From Hyphomonas sp. (lineage in GTDB: Bacteria; Pseudomonadota; Alphaproteobacteria; Caulobacterales; Hyphomonadaceae): 64,000 nucleotides of DNA. Every line of letters begins with the position of its first letter. The stretch's first letter is position 1. The translations under genes and the position numbers were made by a program. The stretch covers positions 62,001 through 126,000 of the forward strand of contig JACKIK010000005.1 in the NCBI GenBank assembly GCA_020638455.1. The letters are read 5' to 3'. Below, in pieces: positions 24,237-36,521 of this stretch. The notes below the pieces were generated by a model, which saw nothing but the letters and a program-made list of their open reading frames with translations, searched no databases and was not told the origin of the DNA.

Positions 24237-26003
24237 ATGTCACAGGATTTCTGGACGTATTTCTGGGTCGTCTCGACCTTCGGCACCTACATCGCGATTG
24301 CCTTGTGGGCGCGGGCCGGTTCGACCGATGATTTCTATGTCGCCGGGCACGATGTGCACCCGGTGATCAACGGTATGGCCACGGCGGCAGACTGGATGTC
24401 TGCGGCCTCGTTCCTGTCGATGGCGGGCCTGATCGCCTTCCTCGGCTATGGCGGCTCTGTCTATCTGATGGGCTGGACCGGCGGCTACGTGTTGCTGGCC
24501 CTGCTGCTTGCGCCGTTCCTGCGCGAGTTCGGCAAATTCACCGTGCCGGACTTTGTGGGCGACCGGTATTATTCGACCACGGCACGTCTCATCGCGGTGA
24601 TCTGTGCCCTGTTCGTGTCGTTCACCTACATCGCAGGACAGATGAAGGGCGTGGGCGTGGCCTTCTCGGGCTTCCTCGGCGTCGACTTCAACACCGGCAT
24701 CATGATCGGCATGGCCATCGTGTTCGTCTATGCGGTGCTCGGCGGCATGAAAGGCATCACCTATACCCAGGTGGCGCAGTATTGCGTGCTGATCTTCGCC
24801 TACACGGTGCCTGCGATCTTCATTTCACTGATCGTTACCGGCAATCCGATCCCGCAGCTGGGCTTCATTTCCAATGTGAAGGGCGAAGACATTTCGATGC
24901 TGCAGAAGCTGAACAATGTCGTCACCGACCTCGGCTTCATGGAGTACACGCAGACCAACAAGACCATGTTCGACGTGTTCGCCATCACCGGCGCGCTGAT
25001 GTTCGGCACGGCCGGCCTGCCGCACGTGATCATCCGCTTCTTCACCGTGTCGAGCGCAGGCGCTGCCCGCGTGTCGGCCGGCTGGGCGCTGGTGTTCATT
25101 GCGCTGCTCTACACGACGGCACCTGCCGTGGCCTCCTTCGCCCGCCTCAACTTCATCGATACGGTCAATGAAGCGACCTACATCGCCGACGATGCGGACT
25201 ATGACGCGGAAGCGGCAGCCATCGTCGAGGCCGGCGGCAAGCCGATCCCGAAATGGTTCAAGGACTGGGAGAAGACCGGCCTTCTGGGCATCACCGACAA
25301 GAACGGCGATGGCGTGATCCAGTATCATGCGGGCGACTCCAATGAAGTCACCAAGCTGGACCGTGACATCTTCGTGCTGGCCAACCCGTCGATTGCAGGC
25401 CTGCCGGGCTGGGTGATCGGTCTCGTCGTGGCGGGCGGCCTTGCGGCGGCGCTGTCGACGGCAGCGGGCCTGCTGATGGTGATCTCGTCATCGGTCAGCC
25501 ATGACCTCTGCCGGCGGACCTTCTTCAAGGGCATGACCGACCAGCAGGAACTGCTGACGGCGCGGGGGGCGGCCGCGGGCGCCGTGATCCTGGCCGGGAT
25601 CATGGGAATGAACACGGCCAAGCTGGGCTTCGTGGCGCAGGTGGTTGCCTTCGCCTTCGGCCTCGCGGCGGCGTCGCTCTTCCCGGTGATCGTGCTCGGC
25701 ATCTTCTGGAAGCGGATGAACCGGGAAGGGGCGATTGCTTCCATGCTGACCGGGCTCGTGACCACGTTCTGGTATATCTACCACTTCAAGTTCGTGGATA
25801 CGGACGCCTCGCACTGGTGGCTGGGCGTGTCGCCGGAAGGCATCGGTTTCGTGTTCATGTTCCTGTCGCTGGCTGTCGGCGTGGGCGTCGCCCTCGTCAC
25901 GGCCCCGCCACCGCAGGACATCCAGGACCTGGTGGAAGACATCCGGGTGCCCGGAACCCGCGTGCCGCATGGCATCGCCGATGCGGAGATGCTGCCGGAA
26001 TAA
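24237..26003 (+). CDS. Sodium:solute symporter, VC_2705 subfamily (ActP/acetate-type)
   Basis: The 588-residue polytopic SSS transporter opens FWTYFWVVSTFGTYIAIALWARAGSTDDFYVAGHDVHP and has MATAADWMSAASFLSMAG (helix 1-2, sodium-site region) and many further helices. It is the large partner of the DUF4212 protein. The family includes acetate and pyruvate/lactate carriers. Its position next to a CrbS-like kinase, porin and acs supports acetate or other short organic acids. A roughly 60-residue insert (about 310-370) is hydrophilic and contains DKNGDGVI (residues 354-361), resembling a calcium-binding loop but lacking a canonical position-12 acid. Confidence 0.9.
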   Translation: MSQDFWTYFWVVSTFGTYIAIALWARAGSTDDFYVAGHDVHPVINGMATAADWMSAASFLSMAGLIAFLGYGGSVYLMGWTGGYVLLALLLAPFLREFGKFTVPDFVGDRYYSTTARLIAVICALFVSFTYIAGQMKGVGVAFSGFLGVDFNTGIMIGMAIVFVYAVLGGMKGITYTQVAQYCVLIFAYTVPAIFISLIVTGNPIPQLGFISNVKGEDISMLQKLNNVVTDLGFMEYTQTNKTMFDVFAITGALMFGTAGLPHVIIRFFTVSSAGAARVSAGWALVFIALLYTTAPAVASFARLNFIDTVNEATYIADDADYDAEAAAIVEAGGKPIPKWFKDWEKTGLLGITDKNGDGVIQYHAGDSNEVTKLDRDIFVLANPSIAGLPGWVIGLVVAGGLAAALSTAAGLLMVISSSVSHDLCRRTFFKGMTDQQELLTARGAAAGAVILAGIMGMNTAKLGFVAQVVAFAFGLAAASLFPVIVLGIFWKRMNREGAIASMLTGLVTTFWYIYHFKFVDTDASHWWLGVSPEGIGFVFMFLSLAVGVGVALVTAPPPQDIQDLVEDIRVPGTRVPHGIADAEMLPE

Positions 26004-26034
26004 CATGGCAGACAGCCGGTAACGGCTGAGGACT

Positions 26035-26071
26035 GGGCGGCCCCGTAAAACGGGCCGCCCTTATTTTTCTT
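26035..26071 (+). terminator. Intrinsic terminator after the symporter
   Basis: GGGCGGCCC and GGGCCGCCC pair around a short CGTAAAAC loop region, followed at once by TTATTTTTCTT. This is a textbook rho-independent terminator, isolating the symporter operon from the kinase gene 88 bases on. Confidence 0.93.
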
Positions 26072-26159
26072 CAGGAATTCTGCGGCAAGTCCTACAAAGG
26101 GCGAACTTGCCAATCCTGTGCCGGGCAGGTGAAGATCGCGGCGACGGAAGAGGTATCGG

Positions 26160-29100
26160 ATGCCGGTCTGGCTGATTGTTCTTGCGGCGGGGCTGTATGT
26201 GGCGGGCCTGTTTGCCGTGGCCTGGCGCGGCGACCGGCATGCGCGCGGGACCGACGCGGCGCCGAACCCGTTCGTCTACGCGCTGGCGCTGTCGGTCTAC
26301 TGCACGTCGTGGACGTATTTCGGGGCGGTCGGAACGGCGGCGTCGAGCGGGTGGGATTACCTGCCGATCTATGCCGGGCCGGTGATCGTATTCGTCTTCC
26401 TGCCAGGGATCCTGAAGCGGATCGGGGAAGTGGCCCACCGGGAGAGTATCTCCTCGCTGGCGGACTTCCTGTCGGCCAGATACGGCAAGAGCCGCGGTGT
26501 CGGTGCGCTGGCGGCGCTGGCGGCGGTGATGGGCAGCCTGCCTTATATCGCGCTGCAGCTGAAATCCGTCGGCATGAGCTTCCAGGCGCTGGCCTATGGG
26601 GCGGAGAATGCGGGCGGGCAGCCAGCGAGCGAGACGGTGCTGCTGACGGCGCTGGCGATGGCGGTGTTCGCGATCCTGTTCGGTGCGCGCCAGTCTGACG
26701 CAACGCGGCGCAATTCCGGCCTGATGCATGTGCTGGCGCTGGAGGCGGTGATCAAGCTGGTGGCGCTGGTGGCGGTGAGCCTGATGTCGATGACCGTGAT
26801 CATGGCGGATCCGGCGGCGATCCCGAAGGCAGCCTATGAGCCGTTCACGCACCTCGAGATCGACACGCGCCTCATTACCATGACGCTGCTTTCCATGTGC
26901 GCGATCATCTGCCTGCCGCGGCAGTTCCACGTGACCGTGATCGAGCGGAAGACCGATGCGGAGCGCCACTTCGCGCGGTTCGTTTTCCCACTCTACCTGA
27001 TCCTGACCAGCGCGGTGGTGATCCCCATCACGGTCGCGGGGATCGCGACGATCAAGGAGGGCGTGCCGCCGGACCTGTATGTGATGGACCTGCCGCTGGC
27101 ATCCGGGGATGGCCTGCTGGCGATGCTGGTCTTCCTGGGCGGCTTCTCGGCGGCGACGGGGATGGTGATCGTGGCGTGCGTCGCGCTGTCGACGATGGTG
27201 ACGAATGACTTGATCGTGCCGGCCGTGATGCAGACGGGACGGTTCGCCAGCCTTGGCGGCGATTCCGGTGCGCGCCTGACCACGATCCGGCGCAGCGTCA
27301 TCGTTGTGCTGGTGCTGCTGGCCTATGGCTATTACCGGCTGGCGGGGACGGGCGAGGCGCTGGCGCAGATCGGCCTGTTGTCCTTCGCGGCGGCGGCCCA
27401 GTTTGCGCCGTCGCTGATCGGCGCGGTCTACTGGCGGGGCGGGCGGCGGGCCGGCGTGCTGGCCGGACTCGCCATCGGCATGGTGGTCTGGGCCTACACA
27501 CTGTTCCTGCCGGCGATCCTCAGCCATGACCGGATGGCGGCAGCCTTGCCCGGATGGCTGGACCCATACGCGCTGTTCGGGATGCGGTTCGAGGACAGCC
27601 TGACCCATGGTGCGCTGTGGAGCCTTGGCGCGAACCTTGCGGCCTATGTGCTCGTGTCCCTGCGCGCCCGTGAGCGGCTGCGGGACAAGGTGCAGGCAGG
27701 CGCATTCGTCGGCGGAACGGACCTGCCCCTGCAGGTCGAGTCGGGGTCCGGCGCGAGTGTCAGTTCGGTGACGCCCAACGGGCTGAAGACGCTGGCGGCC
27801 CGCTTCCTGACGCCGGAGGCGGTGGACCATGCCTTCGCCGATTTCGAACGCACGACCGGCGTGCCGGCCTCGGGCGACGGCCCGGCCGACTGGCAGCTTG
27901 TCCAGCGGACCGAACGGCTGCTGGCAAGTGCGCTCGGCGCCTCGTCCGCCCGGGTGGTGCTGGCCTCCGCCATCGGCGGCAGCCAGGTGGCGCTGCCGGA
28001 CGTGCTGTCGATGCTCGACCACAAGACGCAGGCCGAGCGGTTCGAGCGGCACATGCTGCAGTCCATGCTGGAGAACATTTCGCAGGGTATCTCGGTGGTC
28101 GATTCCGAGCAGCGCCTCGTGGCGTGGAATACTGCGTATCTGGAGCTGTTCGACTATCCGCACGATCTTGTGGCCGTCGGAACGCCGGTGGAGCGGCTGA
28201 TCGAGTACAACCTTCGCTCCGGCTGGATCGAGGGCAACCCGGCCGACGAGGCGCGGCGGCGTGTGGAGCACATGCGGGCGGGGCGCCAGCACACCTATGA
28301 GCGGCGCAATCCGGATGGCCGCTACCTTCGAATCACCGGCCATCCGATGCCGGGTGGCGGCTATGTCACGACATTCACCGACATCACGACCGACAAGCTG
28401 CGCGAACGGGCGCTGATCGAGGCGAACGAGACGCTGGAGAGCCGTGTGCGGGAGCGCACGCACGACCTCGAGGTCATGGCGGACGATCTCGATGTGGCGC
28501 GGCGCGAGGCAGAGGGGGCGAATGCGTCGAAGACGCGCTTCCTGGCAGCGGCAAGCCATGACCTTTTGCAGCCGCTGAATGCGGCGCGGCTGTTCCTCGG
28601 CTCGATCAGTTCGGACAAGAAGGGAATGGATCTCGTCAGCAAGGCCGACAAGTCCATTCAGTCTGCGGATGAGTTGCTGCGCGGCCTGCTGGATATTTCG
28701 CGCCTCGACCACGGCAATATCACCGCCAAGCCGGTGACGATCCCGCTGGGCCCCTTGCTGGAGGACCTCGTCGACGAGGCGATGCCGATGGCGGAACTCG
28801 CCGGGCTCGAGATGCGCATCGCGCCGACCAGCCTTGTGGTGCAGGCCGATCCGGATTTCCTGAAAAGCGTGCGGAGGAACTTCATTTCCAATGCCCGGCG
28901 CTATACGCGCAAGGGCGGCGTGCTGGTTGGCGCGCGGCGGCGCGGAAACGTGGCGCAGATAGAGGTCTGGGATACGGGCCCCGGCATAGCGCCGGACCGT
29001 CTGGACCTGATCTTCGAGGAATTCCGCCGGTATGAGGATGCCGACAATGCCGGCATTCGGGGGGCGGGCCTCGGCCTGTCGGTGTCGAAGCGGCTGGCGG

Positions 29101-29627
29101 ACCTGATGGGCGCGGCGATCCATGTCCGTTCGAAGCCGGGCAAGGGCAGCGTGTTTTCCGTTCGTGTGCCGCTGGCCATCACCAAACCGGTGCGGCGCAA
29201 GGCCGCCGCGTCGACCGCGTCGCGGAAGAAGGCGCCGCTGACCGGTCTCAGGATTCTCGTGATCGACGACGAGCCGGCAATCGTGGACGCCATGAGGGCG
29301 CTGCTGGGCAGCTGGGGATGCGATGTGGCGGGGGCGGGGTCCGACGTTGAAGCCGATGCCCGGTTCACGTCGGAGGAATTCGACGCCGTGATTGCCGACC
29401 TGCACCTGCAGGGCGAGCGCGATGGGCTGGGGCTGATCGAACAATACCGCAAAAGGCTTCCCGCGCCGGGCAATGCACTGCTGCTGACGGCGACGGCCAC
29501 GGATGAAGTGAAGGCGCGGGCGCAGGCCGCCGGAGTCGCCGTGCTGAGGAAGCCGGCAGGGCCGGATGACATCAGGCGCTTCCTGGAAGGACTGAAGGCG
29601 ACCGGACGGACGCACGCGGCGGAATAG
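26160..29627 (+). CDS. Hybrid sensor histidine kinase with sodium:solute symporter domain (CrbS-like)
   Basis: The 1155-residue protein has an SSS transporter-like module (about 1-500, many transmembrane helices). A linker and a PAS domain follow (about 635-750, ISQGISVVDSEQRLVAWN). The HisKA phosphoacceptor His (SHDLLQPLNAARLFL) is near residue 800, then an HATPase with DTGPGIAPDRLDLIFEEF, and a receiver from about 1028 with a phosphoacceptor Asp near 1079 (VIADLHL). This is the CrbS/MxtR architecture that governs acs and acetate use in proteobacteria. AAGAGGTATCGG precedes the ATG. The cognate regulator converges on it two bases downstream. The signal sensed by the SSS module is inferred. 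Confidence 0.92.
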   Translation: MPVWLIVLAAGLYVAGLFAVAWRGDRHARGTDAAPNPFVYALALSVYCTSWTYFGAVGTAASSGWDYLPIYAGPVIVFVFLPGILKRIGEVAHRESISSLADFLSARYGKSRGVGALAALAAVMGSLPYIALQLKSVGMSFQALAYGAENAGGQPASETVLLTALAMAVFAILFGARQSDATRRNSGLMHVLALEAVIKLVALVAVSLMSMTVIMADPAAIPKAAYEPFTHLEIDTRLITMTLLSMCAIICLPRQFHVTVIERKTDAERHFARFVFPLYLILTSAVVIPITVAGIATIKEGVPPDLYVMDLPLASGDGLLAMLVFLGGFSAATGMVIVACVALSTMVTNDLIVPAVMQTGRFASLGGDSGARLTTIRRSVIVVLVLLAYGYYRLAGTGEALAQIGLLSFAAAAQFAPSLIGAVYWRGGRRAGVLAGLAIGMVVWAYTLFLPAILSHDRMAAALPGWLDPYALFGMRFEDSLTHGALWSLGANLAAYVLVSLRARERLRDKVQAGAFVGGTDLPLQVESGSGASVSSVTPNGLKTLAARFLTPEAVDHAFADFERTTGVPASGDGPADWQLVQRTERLLASALGASSARVVLASAIGGSQVALPDVLSMLDHKTQAERFERHMLQSMLENISQGISVVDSEQRLVAWNTAYLELFDYPHDLVAVGTPVERLIEYNLRSGWIEGNPADEARRRVEHMRAGRQHTYERRNPDGRYLRITGHPMPGGGYVTTFTDITTDKLRERALIEANETLESRVRERTHDLEVMADDLDVARREAEGANASKTRFLAAASHDLLQPLNAARLFLGSISSDKKGMDLVSKADKSIQSADELLRGLLDISRLDHGNITAKPVTIPLGPLLEDLVDEAMPMAELAGLEMRIAPTSLVVQADPDFLKSVRRNFISNARRYTRKGGVLVGARRRGNVAQIEVWDTGPGIAPDRLDLIFEEFRRYEDADNAGIRGAGLGLSVSKRLADLMGAAIHVRSKPGKGSVFSVRVPLAITKPVRRKAAASTASRKKAPLTGLRILVIDDEPAIVDAMRALLGSWGCDVAGAGSDVEADARFTSEEFDAVIADLHLQGERDGLGLIEQYRKRLPAPGNALLLTATATDEVKARAQAAGVAVLRKPAGPDDIRRFLEGLKATGRTHAAE

Positions 29628-29628
29628 G

Positions 29629-30261
29629 TCAGAGCGAGGTCGCTTCCTTGTAGATCAGCAGGGCCTGGGTGCGGTTATTGGCGCCGAGCTTGCGGAAGAT
29701 GGCCGTCATGTGCGCCTTCACGGTGGCGACGGAAATGTCCATCTCATAGGCGATCTGCTTGTTGAGGAGGCCATCGGCGAGGCCAGCGATCACCTTGCGC
29801 TGGGCCGGCGTCAGGCCGGCGACCCGGGCAAGCAGTTCCTGGCGGTCGGGCGAGGCGCCGGTGTCAGAGGGTGGAAACCACTGGCCGCCATCGAGCGCAG
29901 TAGCGAGCGCAGCGGAAAGGTCTTCCAGCGACATGCTCTTTGGCATGTATCCGGCGGCGCCCAGGGCGCGGGCCGTTTCGAAGGCCTGGGCGGACTCGGT
30001 GGCCGAGACGACCACGATCGGACAGCCGGGGCCGGCGCCGATCAGCCGGGTAAGGCCGTCGAATTCCTGGGAATCGGCAAGGGTGAGGTCGAGCAGGATG
30101 AGGTCGTACCGGGTTTCGTCCAGCCGGGCGAGCGCGTCCGAGAGGCTGCCGGCATGATGCGCGGTTGCGCCGTCCGGGAAGGCGGCGGTGAGCGCGACTT
30201 CGAGCGCATCCCGGAACAGGGGGTGATCGTCCACGATGAGAACCGTGGGGATACCGGCCAT
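29629..30261 (-). CDS. LuxR-family response regulator (CrbR-like)
   Basis: The 210-residue protein pairs a receiver domain (acid pocket DDHP at residues 11-14, phosphoacceptor Asp58 in LILLDLTLADS) with a C-terminal LuxR/NarL helix-turn-helix. That HTH spans about 149-202 (LTPAQRKVIAGLADGLLNKQIAYEMDISVATVKAHMTAIFRKLGANNRTQ). CrbR is the DNA-binding partner of CrbS and activates acs. It converges on the kinase gene with only one base between the stops. It diverges from the porin gene across 181 bases, which should hold both promoters. Confidence 0.9.
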   Translation of the reverse strand: MAGIPTVLIVDDHPLFRDALEVALTAAFPDGATAHHAGSLSDALARLDETRYDLILLDLTLADSQEFDGLTRLIGAGPGCPIVVVSATESAQAFETARALGAAGYMPKSMSLEDLSAALATALDGGQWFPPSDTGASPDRQELLARVAGLTPAQRKVIAGLADGLLNKQIAYEMDISVATVKAHMTAIFRKLGANNRTQALLIYKEATSL

Positions 30262-30358
30262 GTTCGTTCCTCCCCTGCGCCGCGGGCTTCATCGGCCGCG
30301 ATCTTCAGCTCTTACAACACTCTACATGCCATGCGAATGGCCCGACAGGAATTCGACC

Positions 30359-30374
30359 TTGGTCTTAGCACCAA
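30359..30374. promoter_or_regulatory. TTGGT-N6-ACCAA inverted repeat between CrbR-like and porin genes
   Basis: TTGGT (30359-30363) and ACCAA (30370-30374) are separated by CTTAGC, in the divergent spacer and about 70 bases before the porin start. It may be a regulator half-site pair, but a 5-base arm occurs often by chance. Confidence 0.3.
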
Positions 30375-30442
30375 TGGCCAATAGCGGGCCGGGGCCGGGC
30401 TCCGGATACTGCCCCTCATAAAATGACATGAGGGAGGAAAGC

Positions 30443-31738
30443 ATGTCTCATTCCGTACGCGCTGTATTGCTGTCGACCGCAGCCGCGGTGATCGCGCTTG
30501 GGGCGAGTGCCCAGGAGTCCATGGAGGACCGCGTCGCGGCACTCGAGGCGATGGTGGCCGAGCTGAAGGCCGAACTCGTGGCCGAACGCACGAAGACGGA
30601 TGAGAGCATTGTCCGTATCGAGAAGAGCGTGGCCGAAGCGCCCGCCGCGGCGGCACCGGCCCCGAAGACGGACGGCTTCCTTGTCGGCGACACGACGCTG
30701 AAATTCGGCGGCTTCATCGATGCCGACGTGCACGTCACAAACCTGACCGATGGCGGGATCGCTTCGACCTCGATTGCGCGGGACTTCTACATTCCGGGCG
30801 CAACGCCGATTGGCGGAGCGGAGACGACCTTCACCGACTTTACGGCGGAGCCTACGCGCTTCTTCCTGGCGGCCTCGAAGCCGGTGGGCGAAGGCAGCGT
30901 CAGCGGCTATATCGAGATGGACTTCCTCGGCTCCGGCCAGGGCAATGAGCTGGTCTCGAACTCCTATTCGCCGCGGCTGCGCCGGGCGTTCGTGAAGTAT
31001 GGCAACTGGCTGGTCGGTCAGGAATGGTCGACCTTCCAGAACACGTCGGCCATCCCGGAGAGCGCGAGCTTCCTGGCCCTGTCGGACGGCATGATCTTCA
31101 TCCGCCAGCCGCAGATCCGCTACACCAATGGCAACTGGATGTTCGCCCTCGAGAACCCGAACACGACGACGCTGAATGCCGGCTCGCGGGACGAGAACCT
31201 TCTGCCGGACGTCGTGGCGCGCTACAACATGACCGGTGATTTCGGGAATGTGTCGTTCGCCGGTATCGCGCGGCAGCTGCGGGCCGATTTCGGCGCCAGC
31301 GAGGAGGAAACGTTCGGCTATGGCCTCAGCGTGTCCGGCATGGTCAAGGCGGGCGCCAAGGACGACATCCGCTTCAACCTCGTCGGCGGCGAGGGCGTCG
31401 GGCGCTATGTCGGCCTTGCGGCCAGCCGGTCGACGGCACTGGATCCGAACGGCAAGCTGGAAGCGATCCCGAGTGTCGGCGGCCTCGTCGCCTGGCGCCA
31501 CCCGTTTGGCGAGACGGCGCGGTTCAGCGGCGGCTATTCCGGCCTGTTCGTGGACAACCCGACCTATCTGCCGCTCACGACGACGAAGTCAGTGCAGTCC
31601 GCCTTTGGTGCCATCCTCTGGGATGTTGCCCCCAAGACGACGCTCGGCGTCGAGCTGATGCATGGCATCCGCGAGGACGAGAGTGGCAACAAAGGGGACA
31701 TGACCCGCTTCACGTTCTCCACCAAATATGCATTCTGA
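30443..31738 (+). CDS. DcaP-like outer membrane porin
   Basis: I choose the ATG at 30443 because GAGGGAGGAAAGC sits before it; an ATG 15 bases upstream does not fit as well. The 431-residue protein has a signal peptide (AVLLSTAAAVIALGASA), a short coiled coil (MEDRVAALEAMVAELKAELVAE, about residues 30-55), and then FGGFIDADVHVTN and many alternating beta strands ending FTFSTKYAF with a terminal aromatic. This is the trimeric DcaP plan. It lies directly ahead of acs, suggesting uptake of acetate or dicarboxylates. Likely regulated with acs. Confidence 0.85.
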   Translation: MSHSVRAVLLSTAAAVIALGASAQESMEDRVAALEAMVAELKAELVAERTKTDESIVRIEKSVAEAPAAAAPAPKTDGFLVGDTTLKFGGFIDADVHVTNLTDGGIASTSIARDFYIPGATPIGGAETTFTDFTAEPTRFFLAASKPVGEGSVSGYIEMDFLGSGQGNELVSNSYSPRLRRAFVKYGNWLVGQEWSTFQNTSAIPESASFLALSDGMIFIRQPQIRYTNGNWMFALENPNTTTLNAGSRDENLLPDVVARYNMTGDFGNVSFAGIARQLRADFGASEEETFGYGLSVSGMVKAGAKDDIRFNLVGGEGVGRYVGLAASRSTALDPNGKLEAIPSVGGLVAWRHPFGETARFSGGYSGLFVDNPTYLPLTTTKSVQSAFGAILWDVAPKTTLGVELMHGIREDESGNKGDMTRFTFSTKYAF

Positions 31739-31774
31739 GCGCAGCGAAAAACACTGCCGTATGAGGAAACGACC

Positions 31775-33720
<1,946 letters not shown>

Positions 33721-33724
<4 letters not shown>

Positions 33725-34305
33725 TCACCGACGCACGGGTCGACGCCTATATCGAGAAAGCGGCCGGGTTCGCCCAGCCGCTTCTCAACGCATTGAGGGC
33801 GCAGGCGCGGGAGATCTGTCCGCAGGCGGAAGAAGCCATCAAGTGGGGCATGCCGGCGCTGACCTATCATGGCAAGGTGTTGTGCGGCTTCGGTGGGTTC
33901 AAGGCGCATGTCGTCTTCTATGTCCACGGTTCGTCCGGACGGGGCGATGCGGAGGGAATGGGAAATTTCGGCAAGATGACCAGCCTGGAAGACCTGCCGT
34001 CAAAGCAGGACATGGCGACACTGCTGGCGGCGCGGATGCAGGAAGTCGATGCGGGTCCGAAGGCCGCGTCGCGGCGCAAGCCGCCGAGACCGGCGCCGGA
34101 GCTGCCCGCGGATTTCGCCCGGGCTCTGAAGGCGTCCGAGGCGGCGGCGGATACGTTCCACGGCTTCGCGCCCAGCCACAGGCGTGAATATGTCGAGTGG
34201 ATTCTGGAAGCGAAGCGCGACGAGACGCGCGCGAAGCGGATTGCCCAGGCCGTCGAATGGCTTGCCGAGGGCAAGCCGCGCAACTGGAAGTACACGAAGA
34301 AGTAA
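33721..34305 (+). CDS. YdeI/OmpD-associated family protein with DUF1801 domain
   Basis: The GTG start at 33721 overlaps the acs stop by four bases (GTGA), implying translational coupling. The 194-residue protein has an N-terminal DUF1801 fold (AEEAIKWGMPALTYHGKVLCGFGGFKAHVVFYV) and a C-terminal YdeI/OmdA-type region (FHGFAPSHRREYVEWILEAKRDETRAKRIAQAVEWLAEGK). This combination recurs in bacteria without a proven biochemical role. Coupling to acs might be accidental: the gene begins inside the acs stop and has no independent ribosome site. The function is unknown. Confidence 0.75.
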
Positions 34306-34308
34306 GGC

Positions 34309-35913
34309 TCAGATCGCCGGAAGGTCGACGCAGAAGCGGGCGCCGCCTTCGGCGCGGTTCTCGGCCCAGACCTTGCCGCGATGGGTGGCGACGATCTGAC
34401 GGACAATCGACAGGCCAAGGCCCGAATTGTTGCCGAAGGCTGTGCCCTTCGGGCGGTCCGTGTAGAAGCGGTTGAAAATGGTGTCGAGCTTGTCCTCGGG
34501 GATGCCGGGGCCGCCATCCTCGACCTTGATGCGGGCGACCGTCTGCGGGCCGTCATTGGTCTGGTCGAGCGTGACGTCGACGCGGCCACCGGCCGGCGAG
34601 AAGGAGCGGGCATTGTCGATCAGGTTGCGGATGACTTGTCCGAGCGGGCCCTCGCGGCCGCGGACGAGCAGCCGGGCGCCCATCGTGGCGTCGTGGAAAT
34701 GCACGGTTACCGCCCCTTCTTCGTGGGCGAGGGAGTCGTAGGTGCTGACCACGTCGCGGACGAAACGGGCGATATCCATCTGCTCGCTCGGCACGCGCGT
34801 CATTTCCGCTTCGAGGCGCGAGGCGTTGGAGATGTCGGTGATCAGGCGGTCGAGGCGCCGGACATCCAGCGCGATGACGGCGCGCAGGCGTTCGGTCAGT
34901 TCCGGGTTTTCCTTCACGCTGTCGAGCGTCTCGATGGCGGAGCGGATGGAGGTGAGCGGGTTCTTCAGTTCGTGCGCGACGTCGGCGGCGAACTGCTCGT
35001 TGGCCTGGATGCGCTCGATCAGGGCTTCGGTCATGCCCTGCATGGAGGTGGCGAGATTGCCGATCTCGTCCTTGCGGGAAGTGAGGGCCGGAATGTCGAT
35101 CCGCTCGGACGAGCCGGCGCGGATGCGGTCGGCGGCCAGCGACAGGCGCCTCAGCGGGCGGGCGATGCCGAGCGTCAGCAGGGCGGACGTAATGAAGGCG
35201 ACCAGAACGGCGACGCCGATGAATGGCAGCAGGGCCGCACGTTCGGCGCGGATGATCTCGTCGATGTCGCTCGACTCGAGGGTCAGCACGCCGACCACGG
35301 CTGAAACCCGCTGGATCGGCATGGAGACGGAAATGATGCGCTGGCCACGGTCGGAAAAACGCTGGCTGGCCGCCTCGCCGCCATTCTTCGCGATCTCGAA
35401 TTCTTCCTCGAAGCTCTGTGTCCGGACGGCATCGGAGGAGCGGCGAGGCATGATCGGGCCGAAGACGGCGCCCGCCCATTCGGACAGGTTACGGCCCCAT
35501 CGAGCGACCCGTCCCGGCTCGCGGAGGGGTGGCAGGGCAGTCACGTCGACCCGTTCGGAGAGATAGAAGCTGTCGCCCACCATCTCGCCATCCGGCAGGT
35601 AGATGCGCGCGCGCACCCGTTCGGGCAGGTTGAGGCGCACGATGGTCTGCCGGGCTGCCTCGACATCGAGAGCCGGCTGGGGCGTGGTCGCGTCTTCGCC
35701 CAACAGGCTGGTGAAGATCTGCGCCTGGGCGACAAGGTCCTGCTTCTTGGAGACCACGAAGCCCGCGCGCATCTCGTTCAGCACCATGGCGCCGACGATG
35801 AGGATGGCGAGGCCGGCAAGGTTCGACGCGAAGATCAGCCGCGCAATGCGCGAGCCGAAGACCACCGACCCCCGGGAGGCGGAAATCTTCGTCCTGACGT
35901 TCCTGCCGGCCAT
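34309..35913 (-). CDS. chvG: Sensor histidine kinase ChvG
   Basis: The 534-residue protein has an N-terminal helix (SRIARLIFASNLAGLAILIVGAMVL), a periplasmic sensor of about 220 residues, and a second helix near 245-265. HAMP follows, then HisKA with phosphoacceptor His near residue 314 (AADVAHELKNPLTSIRS), and an HATPase with NLIDNARSFSPAGG and GPGIPEDKLDTIFNRFY. The ChvG/ExoS/BvrS kinases respond to acidity and cell-envelope stress. The partner ChvI is encoded about 1 kb upstream on the same strand, separated by a cyclophilin gene and a plus-strand gene, which is unusual. Confidence 0.92.
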   Translation of the reverse strand: MAGRNVRTKISASRGSVVFGSRIARLIFASNLAGLAILIVGAMVLNEMRAGFVVSKKQDLVAQAQIFTSLLGEDATTPQPALDVEAARQTIVRLNLPERVRARIYLPDGEMVGDSFYLSERVDVTALPPLREPGRVARWGRNLSEWAGAVFGPIMPRRSSDAVRTQSFEEEFEIAKNGGEAASQRFSDRGQRIISVSMPIQRVSAVVGVLTLESSDIDEIIRAERAALLPFIGVAVLVAFITSALLTLGIARPLRRLSLAADRIRAGSSERIDIPALTSRKDEIGNLATSMQGMTEALIERIQANEQFAADVAHELKNPLTSIRSAIETLDSVKENPELTERLRAVIALDVRRLDRLITDISNASRLEAEMTRVPSEQMDIARFVRDVVSTYDSLAHEEGAVTVHFHDATMGARLLVRGREGPLGQVIRNLIDNARSFSPAGGRVDVTLDQTNDGPQTVARIKVEDGGPGIPEDKLDTIFNRFYTDRPKGTAFGNNSGLGLSIVRQIVATHRGKVWAENRAEGGARFCVDLPAI

Positions 35914-35936
35914 CTGCGCGGTCCTGCGGCGCCCGG

Positions 35937-36401
<465 letters not shown>

Positions 36402-36521
36402 GGGACATCCTATTGCTTGTGCTAATCTACAGACTGGCTATTGAATCACGCCCATTGCGGCAAGCCCGTGCGGCAGGAATGTGCCAGGCGGGCTCCGCGC
36501 CGTGCGACCATTGAGGGGCTC

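Noticed and set aside
26061..29615. Long open frame of about 1180 codons on the minus strand
   Set aside because: It lies fully antisense to the CrbS-like kinase, is Arg/His-rich with no recognisable domain, and is explained by high GC codon structure.
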